From Candidatus Woesearchaeota archaeon (GTDB taxonomy: Archaea; Nanobdellota; Nanobdellia; Woesearchaeales; JACPJR01), in the NCBI GenBank assembly GCA_016187565.1, contig JACPJR010000003.1:50812-114811 (forward strand): a stretch of DNA of 64,000 nucleotides, written 5' to 3'. Below the pieces are notes generated by a model. It saw nothing but the letters and a program-made list of their open reading frames with translations. It did not search any database and was not told the DNA's origin. Made by a program: the position numbers and the translations under genes. Below are positions 25,314 to 34,830 of this stretch, in pieces (positions within the stretch are counted from its first letter, which is position 1; each line of letters opens with the position of its first letter).

Positions 25314-27063
25314 AGAAGAGCCTCCCTATCTGGAAAATAAGGCCACCAATGAAAAAAGCGACGACTATCGTTCCTGTCCAAAGGAGCGTTGCAGTTTTTG
25401 TTCCGCGTTCTTTGTAAAGAATGAGAATGGCTGCAATGCAAGGAACAAAAATAGTTATGGAAACCAATGCAACAAGAAGTTGAAGGGCGTTAAGTTCTAA
25501 ATGATAAAATCCTGCTGCGCCAAAATCTCTACGAACAATGCCCATAATATAACCGATAGCTGCCTCAGGAGGAAGTCCCATCCAGGAGACAACTAAAGGA
25601 CGAAGAGCATGCTCGATAAGGACGAGCACATTGGTCAATTGCAGTATGGAGATAAGCAACGCTCCAATGAAGAACCATATGCCCGCTTCAGACAAAAAGT
25701 GGAGCGTTCGATAGGCAGTTTTGATCAGTATGTTCTTAGCCCGTGGAAGTTGGAGTGCAGGAAGGCTCAAGAGTAAGGAGGAAGATTCGCCAGGAAGCAT
25801 AGCATGGAGGAATGTCCCTAAAAGGGTAAACAGCATAAAGATAATAAAGACATAAAGCAGGGCAACTTTCCAGCCAGCCACGACAATAAGTGCAGTAATA
25901 ACTGCGAGTTGTGCAGAGCAAGGAATAGCAAAATTAAGTAACGTGGACGCAATGGTTTTTTCACGTTTGGTATCGAGCATTCTTGTTGTAATTGTTGCCA
26001 TGGTGACACAGCCAAAGCCAAGGATAAGAGGTACAACAGCCTTACCATTAAGACCGACTCGTGTTAACCATTTGTCAATCAGGAATGCCAATCGAGGAAG
26101 GTATCCTGAATCTTCAATAAATGAAAGGAACAAGTAAAATCCCGCAACAAGGGGAAGTAATAACCCTAGAACATACGTTATGGTCATGGTGAGCACACCA
26201 AACTCTCCGACAAGCAATGTCCGTAACCATTCAGGCAATGAAAAAAAAGACACTACCCTCGTTATGAAAGGAACATAATAGCCGTTCATGATTGTACCTT
26301 CGGTTATGCCAACAACCGTCTGAGCGACAAAAACACCAATAAGTTCATAGGCAAGAAAAAGAACAACGATGAGCACAAGGATACCACCAAATGGATGAAT
26401 CATCATTTCAGCTAGACGTTGTTTTATTGTTTTTTTTGTCTGTTTTACCTTGACGACCTCGGCAACAAGCTCGTTTACCTTTTTTCGTCGTTCACGATAG
26501 ATTATCTCTTGCTCATGTTCTCGTAGCTTTGTACGTTGAACAGCTCTGCTATTTTCCTGCTGTTTTTTTTGCTGAAGCTTGCCAAGAAGAAGCGGAATAC
26601 CTTCTCCAGTAGGAGCAGTGGTTGGGATAACATCGACTCCAAGGCGTTTAGCGAGCAGATCAACATTAATGACTTGTCCTTGCTTTCGCGCTTCATCCAT
26701 AAAATTCAGAACAACAACGAGAGGAAGTCCTGTCTCGAGAAGTTGGAGTGTTAAAAACAGGTCGCGTTCAAGATGTAAGGCATGAACAACATTAACGATT
26801 TTCGTTGCCTGAAAGATGATATCATGCGTAATCTGTTCTTCATGCGTAAATGAAGAGACACCATAAACGCCTGGTGTGTCGATAACTGTATACGTTTGAA
26901 ACTTTCCTTGCTCAAGCTGGATGGTTGTTCCTGGATAATTTGAGACCGTAACATACTTTCCGGTAAGATGATGAAAAATAACTGACTTTCCAGCGTTGGG
27001 ATTTCCTACCAGAACAAGCAGTTTCCCGCTAATAGCCTTAGGATGATCGTCATGACAACTCAT
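25306..27063 (-). CDS. feoB: Ferrous iron transport protein B
   Basis: Membrane Fe2+ transporter with an N-terminal GTPase. 585 residues, shorter than the ~770 of E. coli. G1 is GNPNAGKS, G3 DTPGVYG, and G4 LNFMDEA (aspartate-containing N-x-x-D). The spacer helical domain is short. The core has the two Gate motifs: LPLVAGFYLFLSFIEDSGYLPR, and RRDFGAAGFYHL, each with the FeoB cysteine/glycine surroundings (VVPLILGFGCVTMA). It overlaps feoA by ATGA and the zinc-ribbon gene by 8 nt, a tight three-gene operon. Confidence 0.94.
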   Translation of the reverse strand: MSCHDDHPKAISGKLLVLVGNPNAGKSVIFHHLTGKYVTVSNYPGTTIQLEQGKFQTYTVIDTPGVYGVSSFTHEEQITHDIIFQATKIVNVVHALHLERDLFLTLQLLETGLPLVVVLNFMDEARKQGQVINVDLLAKRLGVDVIPTTAPTGEGIPLLLGKLQQKKQQENSRAVQRTKLREHEQEIIYRERRKKVNELVAEVVKVKQTKKTIKQRLAEMMIHPFGGILVLIVVLFLAYELIGVFVAQTVVGITEGTIMNGYYVPFITRVVSFFSLPEWLRTLLVGEFGVLTMTITYVLGLLLPLVAGFYLFLSFIEDSGYLPRLAFLIDKWLTRVGLNGKAVVPLILGFGCVTMATITTRMLDTKREKTIASTLLNFAIPCSAQLAVITALIVVAGWKVALLYVFIIFMLFTLLGTFLHAMLPGESSSLLLSLPALQLPRAKNILIKTAYRTLHFLSEAGIWFFIGALLISILQLTNVLVLIEHALRPLVVSWMGLPPEAAIGYIMGIVRRDFGAAGFYHLELNALQLLVALVSITIFVPCIAAILILYKERGTKTATLLWTGTIVVAFFIGGLIFQIGRLFYG

Positions 27064-27293
27064 GGACTAACAAGCATAACCTCTATCTGTTTACTGTGCT
27101 CATTACCAAGTGCTATTTCCTGCAGATGGTGATGAAGTACCATTGGGCCATGAGTTATCTTTTCAAGAATATGAACGGTGTCTCCCTCTTGGATGCCAAA
27201 CTGCAGAAGTCGAAGCCGTAAACTTGGATCATGGATCGCTGCAACACGTACCTTTTGATTCTTGTTTGTCTCTGTCAAGAGCATGAATATCAT
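27060..27293 (-). CDS. feoA: Ferrous iron transport protein A
   Basis: 77 residues forming the SH3-like FeoA fold: RLRLLQFGIQEGDTVHILEK is the family core, and GPMVLHHHLQEIALGNEHSKQIEV completes it. It is thought to bind FeoB and tune its GTPase. ATG at 27284 (M4) is an alternative start because AGGGATGAT precedes it. It overlaps feoB by 4 nt. Confidence 0.88.
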   Translation of the reverse strand: MIFMLLTETNKNQKVRVAAIHDPSLRLRLLQFGIQEGDTVHILEKITHGPMVLHHHLQEIALGNEHSKQIEVMLVSP

Positions 27294-27430
27294 CCCTGTA
27301 TCTCTGTTTCTTACTTTTCAGATTTCAAAACGAACTTCCTTTTAAGTCTTTTGGATTTTCAGACGTATGACTTCCTTATTAATGCTATCGAAGAAAAAGG
27401 TATTATAAGAAAAAGCAAAACCAGACATCA

Positions 27431-27925
27431 TTATCTCTTTGCTGTCTTTCGTGGTCGTCCAGGTTTTCTTTTTGTTCGCTGTGATGCTCTCTTCGTTGGT
27501 TTCTCTGCAACAACGACCTCTGGCTTTGTTATTTCAGTATGGTATGATTGCTGTTGAAGGTATTGTGGCAATTTCTGTTGTCGAACTACCGGGCGTTCAG
27601 GAGCAGAATGTATTTGACCAACTGCCATTAAGAATCCTGCAATGCTCAGGAGCATGAGCAATGCCAAGCCTAGAGGATATGCAGAAAATTTCACATAGAG
27701 CACAACAACATTGAGGAGTTGCAGGGTAAAGAAGAGTGCTGCAAGCTGCACTGCCCAGGTACTTCCACTGGGAAGTCCAAAGAGCGTTAGTAATCCGAGC
27801 AGGATAAGAATAACAACAAAGAGCAGCTGGATAAAGGGCATATTCCGTAATTTGACAAGCTCGATGATCAACGCAACAATCATTAAAGCAACAAGAAGTA
27901 ATGTTCCTATGTTTCTTTCTGCCAT
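27431..27925 (-). CDS. Four-helix membrane protein with an AT-hook-like basic tail
   Basis: 164 residues. Four hydrophobic segments lie in the first ~105 residues (LLLVALMIVALIIELV; LLFVVILILLGLLTLFG; LAALFFTLQLLNVVVLYV; LGLALLMLLSIAGFLMAVG). The last ~55 residues are hydrophilic and end in KRKPGRPRKTAKR, a GRP-core AT-hook. This would allow binding to AT-rich DNA from the membrane, if the tail is cytoplasmic. TATA-like ATTTAAATAG on the minus strand (about 27947-27956) gives a leaderless start. Confidence 0.75.
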   Translation of the reverse strand: MAERNIGTLLLVALMIVALIIELVKLRNMPFIQLLFVVILILLGLLTLFGLPSGSTWAVQLAALFFTLQLLNVVVLYVKFSAYPLGLALLMLLSIAGFLMAVGQIHSAPERPVVRQQKLPQYLQQQSYHTEITKPEVVVAEKPTKRASQRTKRKPGRPRKTAKR

Positions 27926-28049
27926 TTAGATGCTAAAGGAGAACTTCTATTTAAATGTTTTTATTCCACAGTAGCTATTTATTTCCGTTACTTCAGAGTG
28001 GAATGAAGTTTTCCATTTCAGCAGCTGAAACAGCTAAAGTAAGAAGTCA

Positions 28050-28463
28050 TTATCGAGGCCGAAATTTAATACTGACCCAATTACTAAGAAAAAAAGTTCC
28101 AACTATTACAGCAGTAGCTACCAACGCGAAAAGCCAATTTTTTAGTAAAGCATGATATAATATAAGTAAAGTACCAAGTATCATAACGAGTATACTCACA
28201 ACGAAATTATCAAAAAAATTTTGCTTACTTTTCATATCAAAACATAATTTCGTGCCACATTTGTAAGCTAACACCATAAAGATGATAAGCAATATTGTCC
28301 AAGTGATCCACTCAGTAACGCATGATGTCCATTTGGGTAAACTGTTTTGATCCAATAGCAGAGAAAAATATCCCCCTAAGATTATTGCAACAAATAAGCT
28401 AGCCAAAAAACTAGAATGAAAATTTTTTGTTTTTCTTGGATTCACCTTAATCGCTTTAAGCAT
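28050..28463 (-). CDS. Hypothetical membrane protein
   Basis: 137 residues with about four membrane segments and a basic N-terminus (MLKAIKVNPRKTKNF). No family recognised. TATA-like ATTTAAAT at about 28483-28490 lies 20-27 nt before the ATG; being palindromic, the same element could also drive transcription to the right, toward the GC-rich block at 28505-28620. Confidence 0.65.
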   Translation of the reverse strand: MLKAIKVNPRKTKNFHSSFLASLFVAIILGGYFSLLLDQNSLPKWTSCVTEWITWTILLIIFMVLAYKCGTKLCFDMKSKQNFFDNFVVSILVMILGTLLILYHALLKNWLFALVATAVIVGTFFLSNWVSIKFRPR

Positions 28464-28504
28464 GAGAACGTAAAGAACTAAGCATTTAAATAGTTTATGA
28501 AGGC

Positions 28505-28620
28505 ACTGATGACAAGAGAAACTACAATGGCGAGGATGAGGCGGGACCCTTATGGGGTGCCGAATAGCTCGAACAACGTGAGAGCGTCCGAAGCCAGTGA
28601 TGTTGTTTCCGGCTTAAGAG
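28505..28620. other. GC-rich, foldable intergenic block; possible ncRNA
   Basis: An island of high GC in AT-rich surroundings, between two minus-strand genes. Pairings include GACCC-TTAT-GGGGT, GCTC..GAGC, AACAAC..GTTGTT and AAGCC..GGCTT. Several kink-turn or box C-like GTGATG/CTGATGA elements are present, as in L7Ae-bound guide RNAs, but no complete C/D or H/ACA set can be assigned. TATA-like elements exist on both sides, so the strand is undecided. No protein reading is convincing. Confidence 0.4.
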
Positions 28621-28664
28621 AAAAGAAAATATAAATAAGAACACGTTCAAAACAAAGAACCAGT

Positions 28665-28976
28665 TTACACATCAATCATTTCGATCTCGATATTTAATCC
28701 TTCAGGGATAGGAACTCGCATAACGAGTCTGAGGGCTCGTTCATCAATCCCAAGATCAATAAGGCGCTTGTGAACCCGCATCTCATATCGTTCCCAGGTT
28801 GCCTTACCTTCACCATCTGGACTCTTTCGTGTGGTTACCTTTAACCGTTTGGTTGGTAGGGGAATAGGGCCTCGCATCTCGACACCGGTTTTTTGTGAGA
28901 TGTCTTTAATGTAATTACATACATCGTTGATCTTTGCAATGTCAACGCTTGCCAACTTTATTCTTGCTTTCTGCAT
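28665..28976 (-). CDS. rpsJ: 30S ribosomal protein S10 (uS10)
   Basis: 103 residues: [21 protein letters not shown], then [22 protein letters not shown] and [14 protein letters not shown] are classic archaeal S10. It is last in the run after EF-1A (73 nt spacing), the standard archaeal fus-tuf-rpsJ order. Confidence 0.96.
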   Translation of the reverse strand: MQKARIKLASVDIAKINDVCNYIKDISQKTGVEMRGPIPLPTKRLKVTTRKSPDGEGKATWERYEMRVHKRLIDLGIDERALRLVMRVPIPEGLNIEIEMIDV

Positions 28977-29048
28977 TTTGTTTTACATCCCATGATAAAC
29001 CATGTTCACCATGCGCGACCTTAATCAATCGCTCAGGGTAAAGACCAC

Positions 29049-30329
29049 TTACGTGGCCTTTACGAGATCAATACACATACCAGCTGCAACAGTTGAACCA
29101 GAGTCACGGACAGCAAATCTGGCTAGTTGTGGAATTTCTTTCTGCTTTTCAATGACCAGTGGTTGAACTGGTTTAATCTTAACAATTGCTGCATCACCAT
29201 TCTTGATGAAGTCTGGATTCTCTTTGACTACTTCACCAGTTGCTGGATTGAGCTGCTTCTCAATCGCCGTAATTTGACAGGCAACCTGTGCCGTGTGAAT
29301 ATGGAAGACAGGGGTGTAGCCTACGGTAACAACGGTTGGGTGATTGAGGACAACGAGCTGTGCGGTAAATTCTTTTGCAACGGTTGGCACATTATCAGTA
29401 TGCCCAAGCACATCACCACGAGCAATATCCTTTTTCCCAATACCTCTCACGTTAAAACCAATGTTGTCGCCAGGAAGGGCTTGCTGAAGCTGTTCATGGT
29501 GCATTTCAATGGTCTTAATCTCTCCGGTAATACCCTTTCCTTCACGTGCAGGTACAACAATGACTTTGTCACCTACTTTCATAACACCGGTTTCGACTCT
29601 TCCGACGGGAACAACACCAATTCCGGTAATATTGTACACATCTTGGATAGGCAATCTGAGAGGAAGCTTTACTGGCTTCTCTGGCATTTTGAGCTGGTTC
29701 ATTGCTTCGAAAAGCGTTGGACCACTGTACCATCCCATCTTGGTTGTTTTTTTGAATACATTCTCCCCATGCAAAGATGCAAGAGGTAAAAAGGGGATTT
29801 GATCCGGTTTATACCCAACCGTCTTCAATAATTTGCTGACTTCTTCCTTTACTTTGTTGAACTTTGCCTCATCATAATTAACCATATCCATCTTATTTAC
29901 CGCAACGATGAGTTGTCCAACTCCCAAGGTTTTTGATAAGAAAACGTGTTCTTTTGTCTGAGCCATGACTCCGTCAGTTACCGCAACAACAAGAACACCG
30001 GCATCTGCCTGTGAAGCTCCGGTAATCATATTCTTGACGAAATCCTTGTGACCAGGTGCATCAATGATCGTAAAGTAATATTTGTCGGTTTCAAATCGCC
30101 GGTGAGCTAAGTCAATAGTGACACCACGCTCTCGCTCTTCCTTAAGGTTATCCATGACAAAGGCAAATTCAAAACCGCCTTTTCCTAGCTCCTCAGCCTT
30201 TTCTTTCAGCTTACGCATGGATTGTTCATCAATATTTCCTGAATCGTAGAGCAATCGTCCTACAGTTGTTGATTTTCCATGATCGACATGTCCGACAAAC
30301 ACAAGGTTCATGTGTTCTTTTTGTGCCAT
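29049..30329 (-). CDS. tuf: Translation elongation factor EF-1A
   Basis: 426 residues. Brings aminoacyl-tRNA to the ribosome. G1 GHVDHGKST, switch and G3 DAPGHKDF, G4 NKMD. VDKPLRLP-like domain 2 ([20 protein letters not shown]) and domain 3 follow. The archaeal/eukaryotic type is evident. A minus-strand TATA (ATTTATAAAT, about 30371-30380) and AAGGAGGT before the ATG indicate its own promoter inside the cluster. Confidence 0.97.
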   Translation of the reverse strand: MAQKEHMNLVFVGHVDHGKSTTVGRLLYDSGNIDEQSMRKLKEKAEELGKGGFEFAFVMDNLKEERERGVTIDLAHRRFETDKYYFTIIDAPGHKDFVKNMITGASQADAGVLVVAVTDGVMAQTKEHVFLSKTLGVGQLIVAVNKMDMVNYDEAKFNKVKEEVSKLLKTVGYKPDQIPFLPLASLHGENVFKKTTKMGWYSGPTLFEAMNQLKMPEKPVKLPLRLPIQDVYNITGIGVVPVGRVETGVMKVGDKVIVVPAREGKGITGEIKTIEMHHEQLQQALPGDNIGFNVRGIGKKDIARGDVLGHTDNVPTVAKEFTAQLVVLNHPTVVTVGYTPVFHIHTAQVACQITAIEKQLNPATGEVVKENPDFIKNGDAAIVKIKPVQPLVIEKQKEIPQLARFAVRDSGSTVAAGMCIDLVKAT

Positions 30330-30413
30330 CTTCTTTACCTCCTTAACTTGTTTTGTGGTGTTCTGTTCATATTTATAAATCTTTTGCTTGTTGTTCCTCG
30401 TATATGGTTACGC

Positions 30414-32582
30414 TTACTGCGCATCACTGAGGCCTTTTCGTTCACGGATCTGTTTAATAATCCGCTCTTGGAGCTCATAAGGCAAGCGTTCAAACGTCTG
30501 GTCAACAAGGAAATGATGACCTCTTCCCTCTGTTGCTGATCGCAAATCAGAGGTCATACCAAACATCTCGGCAACAGGCATCTTTGCAATAATTGTAACA
30601 TGATCCATCTCTTGGGTCATATCCAACAATTGCCCTCGCTTATTACTGATGAGTTTTGAAATCTCTCCCATGTACACCATAGGAGCCTCAAATTGCAATG
30701 TCTGATACGGTTCAAACATAACCGGGCCAGATTCACGGATAGCTCCTCGAATGCCATCACGAACTGCAGGATATACCTGCGCCGGACCACGATGGATAGC
30801 ATCTTCGTGAAGCTTTACATCATCAAATTTAACCAAGAGATTGACACAAGGTTCTCGTGCAAGTGGACCAGCACGCATAACATCCTCAAACATGTCAAGT
30901 ACCATCTCCATAATTTCTCCGATGTGTACTTCTCCTCTGGTCATGTCTAAGAACATGTTTCCCCGATAAAAGTCTTTGACACGAAGCGCTGTCTTGGAAT
31001 CCATACCCAGTGCTACTAATTTATCTCTGAGCACCATATCTTTTTTCTTGATACGCATCTCTGGAAGTTCATTTGTTTTGATGGCAGCTGCAATTTTTGG
31101 ATCTAAAGGCTCGACCATAAAGTAGAATTTGTTATGCTTATTGGGAGATTTCCCCTCGACAACACCCGGCGTTGCTTTGGTAACAGTTTCCCGATACACT
31201 ACAATAGGAGCACCAGTCTGAACCTCAACACCCTTGTCATTAATAATTCTGTTTTCAATAACCTCAAGATGGAGCTCTCCCATACCATGCATGAGATGCT
31301 CTCCTGTTTCTTCATTGATATCGACCTCAATGGTTGGATCTTCCTTATTGACCTGTCGGAGCACTTCAATGAGTTTGGGAAGATCTGATGGCCGTTTTGC
31401 TTCAATCGCCTTGGTAACAACAGGCTCAAAGAGGTGCTTAATAGCCTCAAAAGGCTCGATGAGTTCTTCAGAGATGGTTTCACCTGAATACACATTTCTA
31501 AGCCCAACAATACCAACGATATTTCCTGATGGTGCCTTGTCTACCATCTCACGCTTTGCACCGTTGTAGACTGAGACCTGTTGAACACGCACGGTTTGTT
31601 TCATCCCATTCATATAGACATTCTGCCCTTGACGAATCGTTCCTGAAAACAAACGACCAGCGGCAACCTCTCCTGCGTGTTTATCGATAACTATTTTGGT
31701 ACAGATAAAGGCAACAGGAGCATTTGGATCACAGGCAAGAAGCCCCCGACCAATGGCTGATGCAACATCGCCATGCCAAATTCTTGGGATACGATATTTT
31801 TGCGCTTCCATCGGATTCGGATGGTGCTTGATAACCATATTAAGGACAACAATGTGTAAAGGAGCAATTTTTGCGAGTTCTTTTTGAGTCTCTGCCTGAT
31901 AGTGCTCTATAACTGTTTTGAAGGTTAAGTTATGTTTCCGCATATACGGAAAGTTCAGTGCCCAATTATGGAATGCTGAACCAAAAGAAACACTTCCTTC
32001 TTGGACATTAACCTGCCATTTTTCTTTGTACTCTTCAGGAGCAATCTTCCTTATTAAGAGATTAACATTGTTGATAATATTAACAAAACGATCCTGCATT
32101 TGTTCGGGGGTTAATTGCAACTCCTTGATGAGTCTATCAACTTTATTGATAAAAAGAACGGGTTTTACTAATTCCTTCAGTGCTTGCCGCATGACGGTTT
32201 CTGTCTGAGGCATGATACCTTCAACCGCATCGCAAAGCACGATAGCACCATCCACTGCTCTCATTGCCCGAGTAACATCACCGCCAAAATCAACATGGCC
32301 GGGGGTATCAATGAGATTGATAAGATATTCCTCAGTGTCAAAGGTATGAACCATGGAGACGTTTGCGGCATCAATGGTAATGCCACGAGCCTGTTCATCT
32401 TCACGGAAATCAAGGGCAAGCTGCTTTCCAGCCAGTTCTTCAGAAATCATACCGGCTCCTGCAAGCAGGTTGTCAGAAAAGGTTGTTTTTCCATGATCAA
32501 TATGAGCACAAACACCGATATTTCTAATGTGATCTCTTTTGTCCATCAACCGTACGACCTTTTCCACCATCTTTTCTGCCAT
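30414..32582 (-). CDS. fusA: Translation elongation factor EF-2
   Basis: 722 residues. Ribosomal translocase. G1 AHIDHGKTT, G3 DTPGHVDFGG, G4 NKVDRL. The domain IV motif DAIHRGPAQVYPAV holds the histidine that becomes diphthamide in archaea and eukaryotes, the ADP-ribosylation target of diphtheria-type toxins. GAGGAGGA precedes the ATG. Separated from ndk by 26 nt. Confidence 0.97.
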   Translation of the reverse strand: MAEKMVEKVVRLMDKRDHIRNIGVCAHIDHGKTTFSDNLLAGAGMISEELAGKQLALDFREDEQARGITIDAANVSMVHTFDTEEYLINLIDTPGHVDFGGDVTRAMRAVDGAIVLCDAVEGIMPQTETVMRQALKELVKPVLFINKVDRLIKELQLTPEQMQDRFVNIINNVNLLIRKIAPEEYKEKWQVNVQEGSVSFGSAFHNWALNFPYMRKHNLTFKTVIEHYQAETQKELAKIAPLHIVVLNMVIKHHPNPMEAQKYRIPRIWHGDVASAIGRGLLACDPNAPVAFICTKIVIDKHAGEVAAGRLFSGTIRQGQNVYMNGMKQTVRVQQVSVYNGAKREMVDKAPSGNIVGIVGLRNVYSGETISEELIEPFEAIKHLFEPVVTKAIEAKRPSDLPKLIEVLRQVNKEDPTIEVDINEETGEHLMHGMGELHLEVIENRIINDKGVEVQTGAPIVVYRETVTKATPGVVEGKSPNKHNKFYFMVEPLDPKIAAAIKTNELPEMRIKKKDMVLRDKLVALGMDSKTALRVKDFYRGNMFLDMTRGEVHIGEIMEMVLDMFEDVMRAGPLAREPCVNLLVKFDDVKLHEDAIHRGPAQVYPAVRDGIRGAIRESGPVMFEPYQTLQFEAPMVYMGEISKLISNKRGQLLDMTQEMDHVTIIAKMPVAEMFGMTSDLRSATEGRGHHFLVDQTFERLPYELQERIIKQIRERKGLSDAQ

Positions 32583-32608
32583 TGGTGATTCCTCCTCTAT
32601 CCCCGCAA

Positions 32609-33088
32609 TTACTGTACATGAACTTCGTGAACCGTTTTATAGCTATGCAATTCTTTATCGGTAAACCATAGGGCAACTTCTTTCTTTGCCTCTCGTAAAC
32701 TGCCTGATGCATGCACGAGGTTCTTGATGGATATTCCTTTTTGATCACTGTATGCGTAGGAATGGTGTGCGTAATCTCCCCGAATAGTTCCTGGAAGGGA
32801 TTTCTTTGGTTCGGTTTCGCCAACTATCTTTCGGACAACATCAACGACTTCTACTCCTTCGAGAACCATAGCGATGACTGGTCCAGAGGTAATGTATGCC
32901 TCAAGTCCAGGATAGAATTTCTTTTCGACATGTTCGCTATAATGCTGTTTCGAGAATGATCGATCAATCCAAACCATCTTCATGCCAACGGTTTTTAAAC
33001 CAACTTTTTCAAAGCGAGTAAGGATCTCGCCTGTTAGCCCACGTTCAACGGCATCGGGCTTCAAGAGTACTAATGTTCGTTGGATCAT
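32609..33088 (-). CDS. ndk: Nucleoside diphosphate kinase
   Basis: 159 residues; balances NTP pools by ping-pong phosphate transfer. MIQRTLVLLKPDAVERGL is the start, with the active histidine near IRGDYAH. The usual tail follows with SGSLREAKKEVALWF. The ATG at 33088 overlaps the rpl24e stop by 4 nt (ATGA), so a longer reading from 33187 is wrong. The order L7Ae-S28e-L24e-NDK is a known archaeal cluster. Confidence 0.95.
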   Translation of the reverse strand: MIQRTLVLLKPDAVERGLTGEILTRFEKVGLKTVGMKMVWIDRSFSKQHYSEHVEKKFYPGLEAYITSGPVIAMVLEGVEVVDVVRKIVGETEPKKSLPGTIRGDYAHHSYAYSDQKGISIKNLVHASGSLREAKKEVALWFTDKELHSYKTVHEVHVQ

Positions 33089-33285
33089 TGTTTTCCCTCT
33101 TTTTTTACCTCTTTTTCCTTTCGGAATGCTGCTGTCCACTGCGTTAACCGTTCTTTTCTCCCTAAAATCAGCATATTTTTCTCGCACTTTCGTTTACAAA
33201 AGTACAAGATTTTACCGTCCTTTTTAACATACATGATACCTGTGCCTGGCTCGACAAGCGTGCCACAAAAACTACATTTTGCCAT
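33085..33285 (-). CDS. rpl24e: 50S ribosomal protein L24e
   Basis: 66 residues from M at 33285: MAKCSFCGTLVEPGTGIMYV with the zinc ligands C-x2-C and FCKRKCEKN (C-x3-C). Normal length. Overlaps ndk by ATGA. An upstream in-frame ATG three codons earlier is less likely than MAKC. Confidence 0.94.
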   Translation of the reverse strand: MAKCSFCGTLVEPGTGIMYVKKDGKILYFCKRKCEKNMLILGRKERLTQWTAAFRKEKEVKKEGKQ

Positions 33286-33313
33286 TGTTGTCAACCTTTT
33301 TGTTTGGCAGGAA

Positions 33314-33619
33314 TTAACTCATTCCTCGACCGCCTTTGGTTAATTGTCTGGCCTCAATTTCAGTTTCCCGTAACATAAGGATATCGCCTTTCTGAATAGG
33401 GCCCTTGACATTTCTTCGGAGTATCTTATTTGCATCCATCCCTTCAAGAACTTTACAACGAACTTGAATAGCCTCTCCCCGTGATCCTGTTCTTCCAATA
33501 ATCTCTTCAACAGAGGCTGGAACAGCAGGAGAGAAAACCACCTTTCCCTTGATTTGTTCCTCTGCTTGGGCCTGTTCTCGTTGGGGCTTTTTTACCACTT
33601 TTTCTCCTTTTTCAGCCAT
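33314..33619 (-). CDS. rps28e: 30S ribosomal protein S28e
   Basis: 101 residues from the ATG at 33619. The C-terminal ~68 residues are standard ([17 protein letters not shown] and [16 protein letters not shown]). The first ~32 residues, rich in Lys, Glu and Gln, are an extension not found in the usual ~70-residue protein. Located 5 nt after the L7Ae gene. Confidence 0.93.
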   Translation of the reverse strand: MAEKGEKVVKKPQREQAQAEEQIKGKVVFSPAVPASVEEIIGRTGSRGEAIQVRCKVLEGMDANKILRRNVKGPIQKGDILMLRETEIEARQLTKGGRGMS

Positions 33620-33624
33620 GGTAA

Positions 33625-33993
33625 TCACGCATTCTCCTCGTCACTTTTTCCTGCCGAGGATTTTGTAAAATCCCTGAGAAGCGCTTTTGCTTCGCCTTCC
33701 TCAATGACCGCTACACTGGCCGTTCCAACTTCAAGTCCAGCTGCAGCTCCCAGCTCGTCCTTTTTAGTGACACGAACGCAAGGAACACCTTTCTCTTCAC
33801 AGAGAAGGGGAAGGTGCATGACAATCTCCGGAGGATCAACATCCTTTGCAACAACAACCAGTTTCGCTGTTCCTCGTTCTATTGCCTTGGTAATCTCATT
33901 CGTGCCTTTTTTTAATTTTCCTGTCGCTTTTACGGTCTCAATGATCTCGAAAATTCTTTCAGCAACTTCTTTGTTTGCATCAACGACTGCCAT
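33625..33993 (-). CDS. rpl7ae: Ribosomal protein L7Ae
   Basis: 122 residues. Binds kink-turns in 23S rRNA, box C/D and H/ACA guide RNAs and archaeal RNase P RNA. Motifs: [20 protein letters not shown], and [20 protein letters not shown], then the loop [24 protein letters not shown] precedes the ATG; TTTTTAAACG on the minus strand near 34050 is the likely promoter of the whole cluster. Confidence 0.96.
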   Translation of the reverse strand: MAVVDANKEVAERIFEIIETVKATGKLKKGTNEITKAIERGTAKLVVVAKDVDPPEIVMHLPLLCEEKGVPCVRVTKKDELGAAAGLEVGTASVAVIEEGEAKALLRDFTKSSAGKSDEENA

Positions 33994-34233
33994 TGTTCTT
34001 CCTCCTTATATCATTACGGTTTAACCATGCTCTATAACCGTGTAACGTTTAAAAAGCGGAGTACAAGAGAGAATTTGTACCTCCCTCAAACCTTGCGGTT
34101 CTCATCACTCATCGGTTTTCCGTTCACCTAAATGTTCAGCCTGAACGGTTTTAGAGGGGATTTCGTAGTGGTTTATAAATGTTCGTGTTTTCAAGCAAAA
34201 AGTTTATAAATATCGTTCTTTCTAAAACAATAC

Positions 34234-34767
34234 ATGGCCATGCATAATATTTTTGCACCTCGTCAAGAACTTATCTTCCATTATCATGGACTTGTCGATT
34301 TTGAGGCCTTGCACCATACCATTGTCAAATATTTTGATGGAAAAGCATACGAGGTCCACGAACCCGTCTACAAGCATAAAATTCCTAGTCCTGCTGGCTA
34401 TGAAATTGAGTGGAAACTGGATGCGTTTCGTAAAACAACTGATTATTTTAAGGATTGGATTCATATTCACGCCCATGCCTATGATATGAAAGATGTTGAA
34501 GTTACGCAGGATGGAGAAAAAAAGGTCCTCACTGACTGTCGCTTGCGTATCAGCTTTAAGGCTGAACTTGAAAGTGATTGGCAGGGAAGGTTTACCGGAA
34601 CGAAATTCCGTGAACTCCTCGGGAAAATGTATCTTGATCTTTTGTTCACCAAAAAATTGACGCTCTATGGAGATCGTTTGGAGTATAAAGTACAAAAACT
34701 GATGACGCAAATCAAGGAAGCGCTCCATATGACTACAGACATCGATGAGTTCGCAGATAGATGGTGA
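34234..34767 (+). CDS. Hypothetical protein, paralogue of the next gene
   Basis: 177 residues, soluble, not recognised. It aligns along its length with the product of 34831-35385: YHGLVDFEALHHTI against YKGLFDARELYAYI, a shared K-T-D-x-x-K/HK region, and DWQGRFTGTKFRELL...YLDLLFTKKL against HRWEGKPYYYFIRALYDQFIYKV. This indicates tandem duplication. TTTATAAAT (34204-34212) is ~26 nt before the ATG, giving a leaderless message. Confidence 0.8.
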   Translation: MAMHNIFAPRQELIFHYHGLVDFEALHHTIVKYFDGKAYEVHEPVYKHKIPSPAGYEIEWKLDAFRKTTDYFKDWIHIHAHAYDMKDVEVTQDGEKKVLTDCRLRISFKAELESDWQGRFTGTKFRELLGKMYLDLLFTKKLTLYGDRLEYKVQKLMTQIKEALHMTTDIDEFADRW

Positions 34768-34830
34768 TCAGAAAAATTGAATAATCGTTTTCACCGGGAT
34801 AATCATAGTAACAAAATTTGAGGTAGAGAT

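Noticed and set aside
29127..29802. Long plus-strand open frames opposite EF-1A
   Set aside because: They are antisense shadows of a highly conserved gene, without homology-like features of their own.
33088..33187. 33-residue N-terminal extension of NDK
   Set aside because: It overlaps L24e in another frame; the ATGA overlap at 33085-33088 and the MIQRTLVLLKPD start are the expected ones.
34080..34200. Box C/D sRNA upstream of the 34234 gene
   Set aside because: GTGATGA-like and palindromic GTTCAGCCTGAAC elements exist, but no consistent C-D-C'-D' set could be laid out on either strand.
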